A DNA stretch of 8,301 bases from Verrucomicrobiota bacterium. GTDB lineage: Bacteria; Verrucomicrobiota; Verrucomicrobiia; Verrucomicrobiales; Akkermansiaceae. The notes under the pieces are model-generated. The model saw only the letters and a program-made list of their open reading frames with translations, searched no databases and had not been told where the DNA came from. The DNA is taken from NCBI GenBank assembly GCA_026397695.1, contig JAPLUJ010000152.1, positions 8,186 to 16,486 on the forward strand. The letters run 5' to 3'. Positions 1-6,892 of the stretch are shown here, in pieces (the stretch's first letter is position 1; every line of letters starts with the position of its first letter). A program made the translations under genes and the position numbers.

Positions 1-1
1 C

Positions 2-1051
2 GCCGCCGCGCGCTGGGCCAACTGGCTCGACGACCTGGGGATTCCTTATGCCGTGATCGGCGGCTTCGTGCTGGTGCTGGCGATCATTTTCTCGCTGTGC
101 AAACTGCCGGACATCAAGTCGCAGGATGAATTCCACCTCGATGACGACAGTCCGGCCGGCAATTTGCCGGTGGCCCATCGCGGCGTGGCATTCGGATTCA
201 TCTGGTTGAACATCGTCGTGCTCTCGGTGGCCGTCGGCATGATATGTTCCGCCAGCACCACCTTCCCCTCGGTGAGCCAGGCGCTCTACCTAACGGAATA
301 TCAGGTGCTGTGGTCATCCTCCGGGATTTTGTTAGCCATCGGCACTCTCGTCTTCGTGCTGAAAAACGCGTGTATCTCCAACCACAGCATCTGGACCCAC
401 CCGCACTTCTCCGGCGCCACCTTGGCCCAGTTCTTCTACGTCGCCGCCCAATGCAGCATCTTCGCCTATTTCATCAATTACATGACCTCACAGATCCCGC
501 CCGTGCCGGACGCATGGAAAGCAGGCTGGTTTGTCAACTGGTTCGAAATCCACAAGAACGGCATGATGGGGCTGAGTGACAAGGGAGCCTCCACGCTCGC
601 GTCGTTGGCCTTTGGTTTCTTCCTGGCAGGGCGGGTCATCGGTGCCTGGTTGTTGAAGAAATTCCCCGCCCACATGGTGCTCGCCACCTTTGCCTGCCTC
701 GCCGGATTGTGCAGTCTGCTGGTCTTGTTCAAATTCGGCTGGCTCTCGGCCATCGCCCTCTTCCTCATCTACTTTTTCATGTCCATCATGTTTCCGACGA
801 TTTTCTCGCTCGGCATTTATGGTCTCGGCGGCCGCGCCACAAAGGCTTCGTCCTTCATCGTCATGGCCATCATGGGCGGTGCCATCATGCCCAAACTCAT
901 GGGCCACATCGCCGACAACCACGGCATGTCCGCTGGCTTCATCGTGCCGCTGGCCTGCTTCATTCTGGTAGGTTGTTATGGCTTTTTCTGGAGCCGACTG
1001 AGCGGCTCGGAAGGCGTCACCGGCAGCAGCATGGCAAAGAATCCCCCATGA
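2..1051 (+). CDS. Sugar MFS transporter, FucP (L-fucose:H+ symporter) family, 5'-truncated by the window
   Basis: The reading frame is open from base 2 and enters from the left, so the N-terminal half (about six helices) lies outside; the GTG at 53 is internal. The product is an inner-membrane permease that probably imports a sugar with protons. The C-terminal half resembles E. coli FucP: LAQFFYVAAQ in the first helix of the second bundle, FFLAGRVIGAWLLKKF, then MSIMFPTIFSLGIYGLG followed by TKASSFIVMAIMGGAI and LMGHIAD. Between the sixth helix (about nt 50-110) and LAQFFYVAAQ lies an insert with two more strongly hydrophobic stretches (about nt 182-255 and 305-365) that E. coli FucP lacks from memory of its sequence. 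The loop after the next helix is also long and rich in Trp and Pro. The substrate cannot be told from sequence. The stop codon overlaps the start of aguA (ATGA), which implies coupled translation. Family assignment is firm; sugar specificity is unknown. Confidence 0.9.
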   Translation, partial: AAARWANWLDDLGIPYAVIGGFVLVLAIIFSLCKLPDIKSQDEFHLDDDSPAGNLPVAHRGVAFGFIWLNIVVLSVAVGMICSASTTFPSVSQALYLTEYQVLWSSSGILLAIGTLVFVLKNACISNHSIWTHPHFSGATLAQFFYVAAQCSIFAYFINYMTSQIPPVPDAWKAGWFVNWFEIHKNGMMGLSDKGASTLASLAFGFFLAGRVIGAWLLKKFPAHMVLATFACLAGLCSLLVLFKFGWLSAIALFLIYFFMSIMFPTIFSLGIYGLGGRATKASSFIVMAIMGGAIMPKLMGHIADNHGMSAGFIVPLACFILVGCYGFFWSRLSGSEGVTGSSMAKNPP

Positions 1052-2103
1052 CCGCCGCCGCCGCCGGATTTTCGATGCCGCCAGAATGGGCACCGCAGGC
1101 TGCGGTCTGGCTGTCGTGGCCGGTCGATGATGCGCGCCATTGGGGCGGCGCGAAACATGCCACGATGTGGGCGAAGTTCGCGGAAATCGCGGCCGCCATC
1201 ACCCGCCACGAAACCGTTAGAATAAACGCGCCGGGCACCCGTCACGCGGCCATCGCGGCGGCCTGCAACCGGGCCAAGGCCGTGCCCGAGCGCCTGGAAC
1301 TTTTCGATCACCCTAACAACGACGTCTGGTGTCGCGATCACGGACCGATTTTCGTGCAACACCCCGCCACCGGTGAAGTGGCCGTGACCGACTGGGAATT
1401 CAATGCCTGGGGCGGAAAATTCCCGCCTTGGGATCTGGACAACGCCATCCCCGGCCGCATCGCCAAGGCGCTCGGCCAGCGGGTATTCAAGGGTGGCATG
1501 ATCCTCGAAGGCGGCGCGATCGAAATCAACGGGGCCGGCCAACTGCTCACCACCGAAGCCGTATTGCTCAATCCTAACAGAAACCCACGGCTCGACCGTG
1601 CCGCTATCGAACAACTCCTGCGCGACGGCCTCGGCGTCCGGGATATTCTCTGGCTCCATGAGGGCATCGCGGGCGACGATACCGACGGCCACATCGACGA
1701 CCTCGCGCGTTTCACCGATCCGCAGACAATCCTCGCCTGTGTCGAGCGCGATCCCGCGTCGCCGAACCGGCGGGTGCTGGCGGACAACCTCGCACGCTTG
1801 CGATCCTTCCCAGCACCTAACGGAAATCCCTTCGCAGTGGTGGCAATCCCGCTGCCGCAATCCTGCGAAGTACCCGCTTGGCGGCTGCCGGTGCTGCCGG
1901 CCTCCTATGTCAATTTCCTGATCGTCAACGGCGGCGTGCTGGTCCCCACCTTCCGCCAGAAAACAAACGACTCGCGTGCGCTTGGCATCATCCGCGAGAT
2001 GTTTCCCGGCCGGGACATCACCGGCATCGATTGCCTCGATCTCGTCGAGGAGGGTGGCTCGCTGCACTGCATTTCCCAACAGCAACCCTGTGGCGGGCGA
2101 TGA
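1048..2103 (+). CDS. aguA: Agmatine deiminase (agmatine iminohydrolase)
   Basis: This cytoplasmic enzyme of the guanidino-group-modifying superfamily converts agmatine to N-carbamoylputrescine and ammonia, an arginine-decarboxylase route to putrescine. The protein is 351 residues, normal for the family. It opens with the typical MPPEWAPQAAVWLSWP after nine extra residues. The expected catalytic set is present: Asp97 in VWCRDHGPIFV, Glu154 in MILEGGAIE, His215 in DTDGHIDDLARF, and the nucleophile Cys341 in GGSLHCISQQQP near the C terminus. Start choice: the ATG at 1048 overlaps the permease stop as ATGA. The frame stays open further upstream, but that stretch lies inside the permease gene. No N-carbamoylputrescine amidase (aguB) is next to it, so the second step must be encoded elsewhere. 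Secreted peptidylarginine deiminases belong to the same superfamily, but there is no signal peptide and the length fits AguA. Confidence 0.92.
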   Translation: MTAAAAGFSMPPEWAPQAAVWLSWPVDDARHWGGAKHATMWAKFAEIAAAITRHETVRINAPGTRHAAIAAACNRAKAVPERLELFDHPNNDVWCRDHGPIFVQHPATGEVAVTDWEFNAWGGKFPPWDLDNAIPGRIAKALGQRVFKGGMILEGGAIEINGAGQLLTTEAVLLNPNRNPRLDRAAIEQLLRDGLGVRDILWLHEGIAGDDTDGHIDDLARFTDPQTILACVERDPASPNRRVLADNLARLRSFPAPNGNPFAVVAIPLPQSCEVPAWRLPVLPASYVNFLIVNGGVLVPTFRQKTNDSRALGIIREMFPGRDITGIDCLDLVEEGGSLHCISQQQPCGGR

Positions 2104-2148
2104 CCGGAACGCGTTCCTGTTGACATGCCATCCCTAAGCATCCATGCT
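2103..2148 (+). promoter_or_regulatory. Candidate promoter with palindromic operator before the ThuA gene
   Basis: Directly after the aguA stop is a perfect 12-bp palindrome, GGAACGCGTTCC (2106-2117), which extends to 18 bp (2103-2120) with one mismatched pair. It is followed at once by a consensus -35 hexamer TTGACA (2120-2125). Seventeen bases on is a poor -10 (CATGCT, 2143-2148, 3 of 6). Transcription would begin only a few bases before the ATG at 2164. The palindrome and the -35 are seen directly; promoter function and regulation are inference, weakened by the poor -10. Confidence 0.27.
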
Positions 2149-2163
2149 CGATCCCCAACCACC

Positions 2164-2925
2164 ATGAACCGCAGAACCTCCCTACGTATCTCCCTCTTGC
2201 CCCTCATCGGGCTGTCCCTGTTATCCATGGCACCGGCAAGTCCGGCTGCCGCAGCCCCGCAGAAGATCAAGGTGCTGTTAGTTACCGGCGACGATGTCGG
2301 TGCGCATCCGTGGTTTGAAGTCTCGCAAGCCATCCGCGAAACCCTGCTGGCCACCGGCAAGTTCGACGTCAGGGTGTGCGAGGATCCGGGGATCTTCGAA
2401 GCGGCCGCTGTTCTCAAATCCTACGATGTGGTGTTTCTGCACTATTATAACGCCAAGAGTCCCACCCTCACCGACACCGCCAAACAGAATCTGCTAGATC
2501 ATGTCAAGAGCGGCAAAGGGATTTGCATTTCGCACCTCACCAGCGCGTCGTTCAAGGAGTGGGGCGACTATCAGAAGCTCTGCGGCCGCTATTGGGTGAT
2601 GGGCAAGTCCGGACACGGCCCGCGCAGCATTTTCAAAGCGCAGATCGCCGACAAGGATCATCCGATCACCAAGGGTTTGGAGGATTTTGAAACCGACGAT
2701 GAACTCTACGGCAAGCTGTTAGGTGACACACCCATTCACGCTTTGGTGACCGCCAAGTCGGATTGGAGCAAGGCTGAGGAACCGCTCGCGTTCACTTTGG
2801 AGTGCGGCAAGGGACGCGTGTTCCATGAAACGTTTGGCCACGATGGCAAGGCCATCAAGACGCCCACCGTCGCGAAACTTATCCAACGCGGAACCGAGTG
2901 GGCGGCCACCGGCAAAGTCGAGTAA
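2164..2925 (+). CDS. Secreted ThuA-domain protein (trehalose-utilisation family)
   Basis: This is a 253-residue protein of the ThuA fold (class I glutamine-amidotransferase-like). Residues 1 to about 31 are a signal peptide: basic MNRRTSLR, a hydrophobic core LLPLIGLSLLSM, then an Ala-rich APASPAAAA cleavage region, so it is exported. The ThuA domain follows: KVLLVTGDD strand, YDVVFLHYYN, GKGICISHLTSASF at the elbow-like position, KEWGDYQKLCGRYW, then DHPITKGLEDF with DELYGKLL, and GKGRVFHETFGHD near the end. The family is named for a role in disaccharide use in rhizobia; biochemical activity is poorly defined and the exact substrate here cannot be given. An upstream in-frame ATG at 2125 would add 13 residues before the basic region. 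I prefer 2164 because it gives a normal signal peptide, though neither start has a clear ribosome binding site. It lies 60 nt after aguA and may be co-transcribed or have its own promoter. Confidence 0.85.
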   Translation: MNRRTSLRISLLPLIGLSLLSMAPASPAAAAPQKIKVLLVTGDDVGAHPWFEVSQAIRETLLATGKFDVRVCEDPGIFEAAAVLKSYDVVFLHYYNAKSPTLTDTAKQNLLDHVKSGKGICISHLTSASFKEWGDYQKLCGRYWVMGKSGHGPRSIFKAQIADKDHPITKGLEDFETDDELYGKLLGDTPIHALVTAKSDWSKAEEPLAFTLECGKGRVFHETFGHDGKAIKTPTVAKLIQRGTEWAATGKVE

Positions 2926-2969
2926 TACGACCTTGCTGGTTTTAATTGATGCTTCAGAAGTCGCCGCGC

Positions 2970-3794
2970 ATGATACAACTCTGGTGCAACGGCCAATGGC
3001 TAGAGGTCCGCGATTTCACCGCATCCCCAACCGATCGCGGGCTGACACTGGGATTGGGTTTGTTTGAAACCCTGCTGGCCTTGGACGGCGCGCCGGTCTT
3101 CGCTGAACGCCACTTGGCACGCCTGCGCAACGCCTGCGAGCGTCTCGGCTGGCAACCGGAGCTGCCGGATCTGCGGGAAATCATGGTGCAGTTGCTCCAC
3201 CGCAACGATCTCACCACCGGCCGGGCGAAAATCCGCCTCGCCATCACCGGCGGCAGCGGACCGTTAGACGATCTCACGTTAGGCGCGGACCACCGGGTCT
3301 GGATGACTGCGATGCCGCTGGCGGTCCCCTCCCCTGCGACGACCGCGAACCTTTCGCCATGGGTGAGAAACGAACGTTCGCCGTTAGCCGGATTGAAGTG
3401 CGCCGCGTATGCGGAAAATCTCATCGCGCTGGAGCACGCGGCACGCCTTGGCTTCGAGGAAACCGTGTTCCTCAACACTGCGGGACGTCTCTGCGAGGCC
3501 GCCACCTCTAACATTTTTGTCGTGAAAAACGGCGGACTTCTCACCCCCTCGCCCGCCTCCGGCTGCCTGCCGGGAATCACCCGGGAAGTCGTGCTCGAAC
3601 TAGCGGATCGATTGCGCATCCCCTGTCAGGCATGCGATCTAACAACCAGCGACCTGCATGCCGCCGACGAGTTGTTTCTCACGTCATCGATCCGCGGTCC
3701 GATTGAGGTCTCGCGCTTTGAGGAGCGGACATTCCCACCGGGAAAAATCACCCATGCCCTGCGCGAGGCCTGGACCGCGGCCACCGGTTTCTAA
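2970..3794 (+). CDS. PLP-dependent class IV aminotransferase, possibly aminodeoxychorismate lyase
   Basis: A 274-residue cytoplasmic enzyme of fold type IV. The PLP-binding lysine is probably Lys143 in AGLKCAAYAEN, equivalent to the family K-x-x-x-Y/R-x-x-N pattern. Later family motifs are clear: EAATSNIFVVKNGGLLTPS, then GCLPGITREVVLELA, then ADELFLTSSIRGPIEV. The N-terminal motif reads GLTLGLGLFETLL, where PabC proteins usually have G-D-G before FET. The family includes aminodeoxychorismate lyase (PabC; 4-aminobenzoate and folate synthesis), branched-chain aminotransferase (IlvE) and D-amino-acid aminotransferase. The short length and the SSIRG segment lean towards PabC, but no pabA/pabB or ilv gene is adjacent to settle it. 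In-frame starts at 2946 (TTG) and 2949 (ATG) would add a few residues. I chose the ATG at 2970 because MIQLWCNGQW matches the usual start and a weak AGAAG lies at 2956-2960. It ends in a 100-nt convergent spacer. Confidence 0.85.
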   Translation: MIQLWCNGQWLEVRDFTASPTDRGLTLGLGLFETLLALDGAPVFAERHLARLRNACERLGWQPELPDLREIMVQLLHRNDLTTGRAKIRLAITGGSGPLDDLTLGADHRVWMTAMPLAVPSPATTANLSPWVRNERSPLAGLKCAAYAENLIALEHAARLGFEETVFLNTAGRLCEAATSNIFVVKNGGLLTPSPASGCLPGITREVVLELADRLRIPCQACDLTTSDLHAADELFLTSSIRGPIEVSRFEERTFPPGKITHALREAWTAATGF

Positions 3795-3894
3795 CCTCCG
3801 GTGTCCGGCCACCGACCCCCGATCACTTCCTTATCCCCCATAACTTCTAACAAGACAACCCGCCGCCTCACCCACTCCAAGGCATGCGCGTCAA

Positions 3895-4827
3895 CTAAGG
3901 GGATGAGTCATGCGAGCGATGTCGACGCTTGCTGAAAACTTGGTCGCGCGCATTGGAAGTAATCGCCACCGGCGCCGGGTGGGTCAGCCGGCGTTCGGCG
4001 CTGATGGCGTAGAATTGCACGGCACAACCCTTGGCCTGTCCGATGATCTGGAACCCGTAGCGTGTGGCCGCTTCCTTCACTGCCACCTGCGGCAATGGGA
4101 AGCATCCAAGCCCGTCGGCCGCCGCCACCTTCATGAGCGCCGCATCGTCGTATTCAGCCACCACGCGGGGGTAGATGCCGAGTTCCTGAAACCACTTCTC
4201 GAGAGTTCTGCGCAGCGCGGTGCCAACCGTGGGCAGCAACATGGGCGCATCGTGCAGGGAACGCGGGAACTGCCGCCGCAACTTCAGCGCCAGCTTGCGC
4301 TCGGCACAAATAATCACCCCGCTTTCTCCTAACAAATGATTGAACGTCTTCATCGCCAGGGAACTCGGCGCCGGTTCGTCGGCCAGCACGATGTCGAGGC
4401 GGTATACCCCTAATTGGGCGAGCAGGTCTGATGTCTTGTTTTCCTGGCACACCACCTGAACCGGCTGGCTCAGACTGAAAACAGGCTTGATGATTTCATG
4501 GCTCACCAGCTTTGGCAAAAAATTGCAGATGCCAATGTTGACGCGTAGCGGGCGGGCGGTCGGCCGTTGCTTCACCGAGTGCATGAAATCCTCGCCCAGC
4601 GCAAAAATCTCCTCGGCGTAACTGAACGCCAAGTGCCCCGTCTCGGTGAGCATGAGACCGCGTGAACTGCGGTGGAACAGCTTCTCGCCAAGCACCCCCT
4701 CCAACACGGCAATCTGCGCCGAAATGGTGGGTTGCGACACGTGCAGTTCCTCCGCCGCCTTACGCAGTCCGCCTTCCCGCGCGACCATCCAGAAATAGCG
4801 CAAATGATGATAATTCAGGAATTCCAT
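3895..4827 (-). CDS. LysR-family transcriptional regulator, NhaR-like
   Basis: A 310-residue DNA-binding regulator. The N terminus (MEFLNYHHLRYFWMVAREGG) resembles E. coli NhaR, which begins with a similar NYNHLYYFW stretch. A winged helix-turn-helix follows at about residues 18-65 (AAEELHVSQPTISAQI, LEGVLGEKLFHRSSRG, LTETG). Residues from about 92 form the effector-binding domain. It keeps NhaR-like landmarks: LDIVLADEP, LGESGVIICAE, a LRRTLEKWFQELG helix, and YDDAALMKVAAADG close to the NhaR sequence FDDAALMKAF. NhaR itself activates a sodium/proton antiporter gene; no antiporter is present here. The gene is divergent from pckG, the usual LysR arrangement with a regulated neighbour, so it may control pckG, itself, or a distant target. 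The start matches the family N terminus and lies 6 bases after a good -10 element. Family is certain; the target is inference. Confidence 0.92.
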   Translation of the reverse strand: MEFLNYHHLRYFWMVAREGGLRKAAEELHVSQPTISAQIAVLEGVLGEKLFHRSSRGLMLTETGHLAFSYAEEIFALGEDFMHSVKQRPTARPLRVNIGICNFLPKLVSHEIIKPVFSLSQPVQVVCQENKTSDLLAQLGVYRLDIVLADEPAPSSLAMKTFNHLLGESGVIICAERKLALKLRRQFPRSLHDAPMLLPTVGTALRRTLEKWFQELGIYPRVVAEYDDAALMKVAAADGLGCFPLPQVAVKEAATRYGFQIIGQAKGCAVQFYAISAERRLTHPAPVAITSNARDQVFSKRRHRSHDSSP

Positions 4828-4833
4828 GCGCTG

Positions 4834-4862
4834 ATTGTATTAGGTTTAAACTAAGGATACAA
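4834..4862 (-). promoter_or_regulatory. Candidate promoter of the LysR gene
   Basis: Read on the - strand, TTGTAT (4862-4857) and TACAAT (4839-4834) are separated by exactly 17 bases. The -10 matches 5 of 6 consensus positions and the -35 matches its TTG. Only six bases separate the -10 from the ATG at 4827, so transcription would start at or next to the start codon and the message would be leaderless or nearly so. No Shine-Dalgarno sequence is present. Confidence 0.5.
4835..4862. promoter_or_regulatory. Dyad-symmetric candidate operator between LysR gene and pckG
   Basis: Six-base arms TTGTAT and ATACAA are perfect inverted repeats around a near-central 8-bp palindrome GTTTAAAC (4844-4851); the centres are offset by one base. 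The inner segment 4840-4854 has the T-N11-A type of imperfect symmetry (TTAG ... CTAA) that LysR proteins usually bind. It lies in the spacer of both candidate promoters, so binding could repress the regulator's own gene and affect pckG. The symmetry is seen directly; binding is inference. Confidence 0.4.
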
Positions 4863-4863
4863 C
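4835..4863 (+). promoter_or_regulatory. Candidate opposing promoter for pckG
   Basis: The same DNA read on the + strand gives TTGTAT (4835-4840), a 17-base spacer, then TACAAC (4858-4863, 4 of 6 matches to the -10 consensus). It would begin transcription near 4870 and give pckG a leader of about 175-180 nt. It is weaker than its opposite-strand partner and partly a consequence of the dyad symmetry. I found no better + strand promoter between 4828 and 5047. Confidence 0.3.
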
Positions 4864-4903
4864 CAGAAAATCGTAATTGTCTAATCGATGGGGACCGGCC
4901 AAT

Positions 4904-4986
4904 AGTCCGTCCGATGCAAGCAGTCGCACCCATGAGATGTTCAGCTTGCCGGGAAATCGACCCTGGCGAGACGGCACCGACGGACT
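4904..4986 (+). other. Inverted repeats, possible structured leader of pckG mRNA
   Basis: A perfect 8-bp pair AGTCCGTC (4904-4911) and GACGGACT (4979-4986) encloses two possible inner stems. One is GCAAGC (4916-4921) with GCTTGC (4944-4949). The other is GCCGGG (4948-4953) with CCTGGC (4962-4967), with one G-U pair and an 8-base loop. The inner stems share two bases, so they could compete. The pattern could form a branched RNA upstream of pckG. I do not recognise a known riboswitch; the downstream part has no run of U and the start region (5025-5047) is A-rich and unstructured. Eight-base repeats can arise by chance in GC-rich DNA. Confidence 0.25.
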
Positions 4987-5047
4987 GAGACCATCAAGCA
5001 GGCCATGTGCCCCGCAACCCCAACATCAATAAAACAATAACATCGCC

Positions 5048-6868
5048 ATGTCAGCCGCGCCCACCAGCCACCCCGAACTCCTCGCTTGGGTTGAGGAAGC
5101 CATCCAACTCTGCCAACCTGCCGCAGTCCACTGGTGCGACGGCTCGCAACCGGAGTACGACGCGCTCTGCGACCTCATGGTCCAGGGCGGAACCTTCACC
5201 AAACTCGATGAGAAGCTCCGGCCGGGCTGCTTCCTGGCCCGCTCCCATCCCAGCGACGTGGCCCGCGTGGAGGACCGGACTTACATCTGCTCCCGCAACA
5301 AGGACGCGGCCGGCCCCACTAACAACTGGGCCGATCCGGTCGAGATGAAGCAGAAGCTGCAGGGCCTGTTCAGCGGATGCATGCATGGCCGCACGCTCTA
5401 TGTCATCCCGTTCGCGATGGGACCACTCAATTCACCGCTGTGCAAAATTGGCATCGAAATCACCGACTCGCCATATGTGGTCGTGAACATGCGCATCATG
5501 ACCCGCATGGGCCGGGATGTGTTAGAGAAACTCGGTGCGGACGGCGCGTTCATCCCCTGCCTGCACTCGGTGGGAGCGCCACTTGCAGCCGGCCAAGCGG
5601 ACGTGCCGTGGCCCTGTGAACCGGATGTGTCGCGCAAGCACATCGTCCATTTCCCGGAGGAATTCTCTATCTGGTCCTACGGTTCCGGATACGGCGGCAA
5701 CGCGCTCCTCGGCAAGAAGTGTCTGGCGTTGCGCATCGCCTCGTCGGTGGCACGCAAGGAAGGCTGGCTCGCGGAACACATGCTGATCCTTGGCCTGACT
5801 TCGCCCCAAGGGAAGAAATACTACGTCGCGGCGGCGTTTCCGAGCGCTTGCGGCAAGACCAATCTTGCCATGATGCAACCGGCTCTACCGGGGTGGAAAC
5901 TCACCTGTCTGGGCGACGACATCGCGTGGATCCGCCTGGACGCCGATGGCCGCCTGTATGCGATGAACCCGGAAACCGGTTTCTTCGGCGTGGCTCCCGG
6001 CACATCTAACAAGTCGAATCCGAACGCAATGGCGGCGGCGGCCCGCAACAGTATTTTCACCAACGTCGTGCTCCGACCCGAAGGCGATGTGTGGTGGGAA
6101 GATATGGGTGTGACGCCACCAGAGCATGGCATTGACTGGCAAGGCAAGGAGTGGACGCCTGCTTGTGATCGCGTTGGCGCACACCCGAACTCCCGCTTCA
6201 CCGCGCCGGCCGCGCAATGTCCGGTGATTGACCCGGACTGGGAAAACCCCGCAGGCGTGCCGCTCTCCGCCATTCTCTTTGGCGGTCGCCGGGCCTCCAC
6301 CATCCCGTTGGTCAACGAGGCCTTCAATTGGGAACACGGCGTATTCATGGGTTCAGCGGCCGGTTCGGAAACCACCGCCGCAGCCATCGGCCTGGCGGCC
6401 GGTGTGCGCCGCGACCCCTTCGCCATGCTGCCATTCTGCGGCTATCACATGGGCGATTATCTGGCGCACTGGGTGGCGCTGGCCCAGCGCACCGACCGCG
6501 CCAAGCTGCCACGCATGTTCTTCGTGAACTGGTTCCGCAAGAGCGCCGACAAGCGCTGGATGTGGCCGGGATTCGGCGAAAATATCCGTGTGCTCAAATG
6601 GATTTGCGAACGTATCGAAGGCACTGGCCAAGCTATGGATACACCCATCGGCCGTTTGCCCGCGCCCGGCGCGCTCGACGTGGCCGGACTCAACGTCAGC
6701 TCGGCCGACCTCGCCGAACTGCTGGCGGTGGACATCGATGGCTGGAAAAAGGAAGCCGCCGACGTGGCCGATAACTATCAAAAGTTAGGCAGCCGGCTGC
6801 CCGCAGCGCTGGAACAAGAACTCCGCGACTTGGGCGTGCGCCTGAGTGCCGCCACGTCGCCATCCTAA
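5048..6868 (+). CDS. pckG: Phosphoenolpyruvate carboxykinase (GTP)
   Basis: This cytoplasmic enzyme interconverts oxaloacetate plus GTP with phosphoenolpyruvate, CO2 and GDP, the committed step from the TCA cycle into gluconeogenesis. At 606 residues it has the usual length of the GTP-dependent class; the ATP-dependent enzyme is shorter and lacks these motifs. Seen in order: [17 protein letters not shown] near residue 35, the substrate segment [13 protein letters not shown], the nucleotide P-loop FPSACGKTN at 264-272 with the reactive Cys268 and Lys270, the metal-binding GDD at 289-291, FGGRR at 411-415, NWFRKS, and the guanine-side segment [11 protein letters not shown] from 510. Every key residue I looked for is present. 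The ATG at 5048 has no Shine-Dalgarno sequence but an A-rich, probably unpaired upstream stretch. It is divergent from a LysR gene and 24 nt upstream of purC, so it likely heads a pckG-purC-hpf operon. Confidence 0.97.
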   Translation: MSAAPTSHPELLAWVEEAIQLCQPAAVHWCDGSQPEYDALCDLMVQGGTFTKLDEKLRPGCFLARSHPSDVARVEDRTYICSRNKDAAGPTNNWADPVEMKQKLQGLFSGCMHGRTLYVIPFAMGPLNSPLCKIGIEITDSPYVVVNMRIMTRMGRDVLEKLGADGAFIPCLHSVGAPLAAGQADVPWPCEPDVSRKHIVHFPEEFSIWSYGSGYGGNALLGKKCLALRIASSVARKEGWLAEHMLILGLTSPQGKKYYVAAAFPSACGKTNLAMMQPALPGWKLTCLGDDIAWIRLDADGRLYAMNPETGFFGVAPGTSNKSNPNAMAAAARNSIFTNVVLRPEGDVWWEDMGVTPPEHGIDWQGKEWTPACDRVGAHPNSRFTAPAAQCPVIDPDWENPAGVPLSAILFGGRRASTIPLVNEAFNWEHGVFMGSAAGSETTAAAIGLAAGVRRDPFAMLPFCGYHMGDYLAHWVALAQRTDRAKLPRMFFVNWFRKSADKRWMWPGFGENIRVLKWICERIEGTGQAMDTPIGRLPAPGALDVAGLNVSSADLAELLAVDIDGWKKEAADVADNYQKLGSRLPAALEQELRDLGVRLSAATSPS

Positions 6869-6892
6869 CATAACATTACCCAAAGAGTTGGG

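Noticed and set aside
976..2085. Long - strand open frame (369 codons) opposite aguA
   Set aside because: It is a shadow of aguA in GC-rich DNA: no domain I recognise, and the + strand product has a full catalytic set.
2125..2163. Upstream ATG (2125) as the start of the ThuA protein
   Set aside because: It would put 13 polar residues ahead of the basic part of a normal signal peptide, and it overlaps the TTGACA hexamer.
3782..3814. Hairpins CACCGG/CCGGTG (3782-3787 with 3798-3803) and CGGTG/CACCG after the aminotransferase gene, considered as a terminator
   Set aside because: The stems are short, mutually exclusive and partly inside the coding region, with no T-run afterwards. The rest of the 3795-3894 convergent spacer shows nothing better; termination may be Rho-dependent.
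4932..4988. Possible 18-codon leader peptide before pckG (starts MRCSACREID)
   Set aside because: No ribosome binding site, no run of regulatory codons, and the frame is just the end of a longer shadow frame opposite the LysR gene.
4981..4998. CTGAGA-like core resembling part of a TPP riboswitch
   Set aside because: Only the short CTGAGA string (here ACTGAGACC) is present. The other conserved TPP segments are absent, and pckG is not a thiamine gene.
5821..6426. - strand open frames of 150-200 codons opposite pckG (and 488-1093 opposite the permease)
   Set aside because: Composition and placement are explained by the conserved + strand genes; no recognisable protein motifs or start signals.
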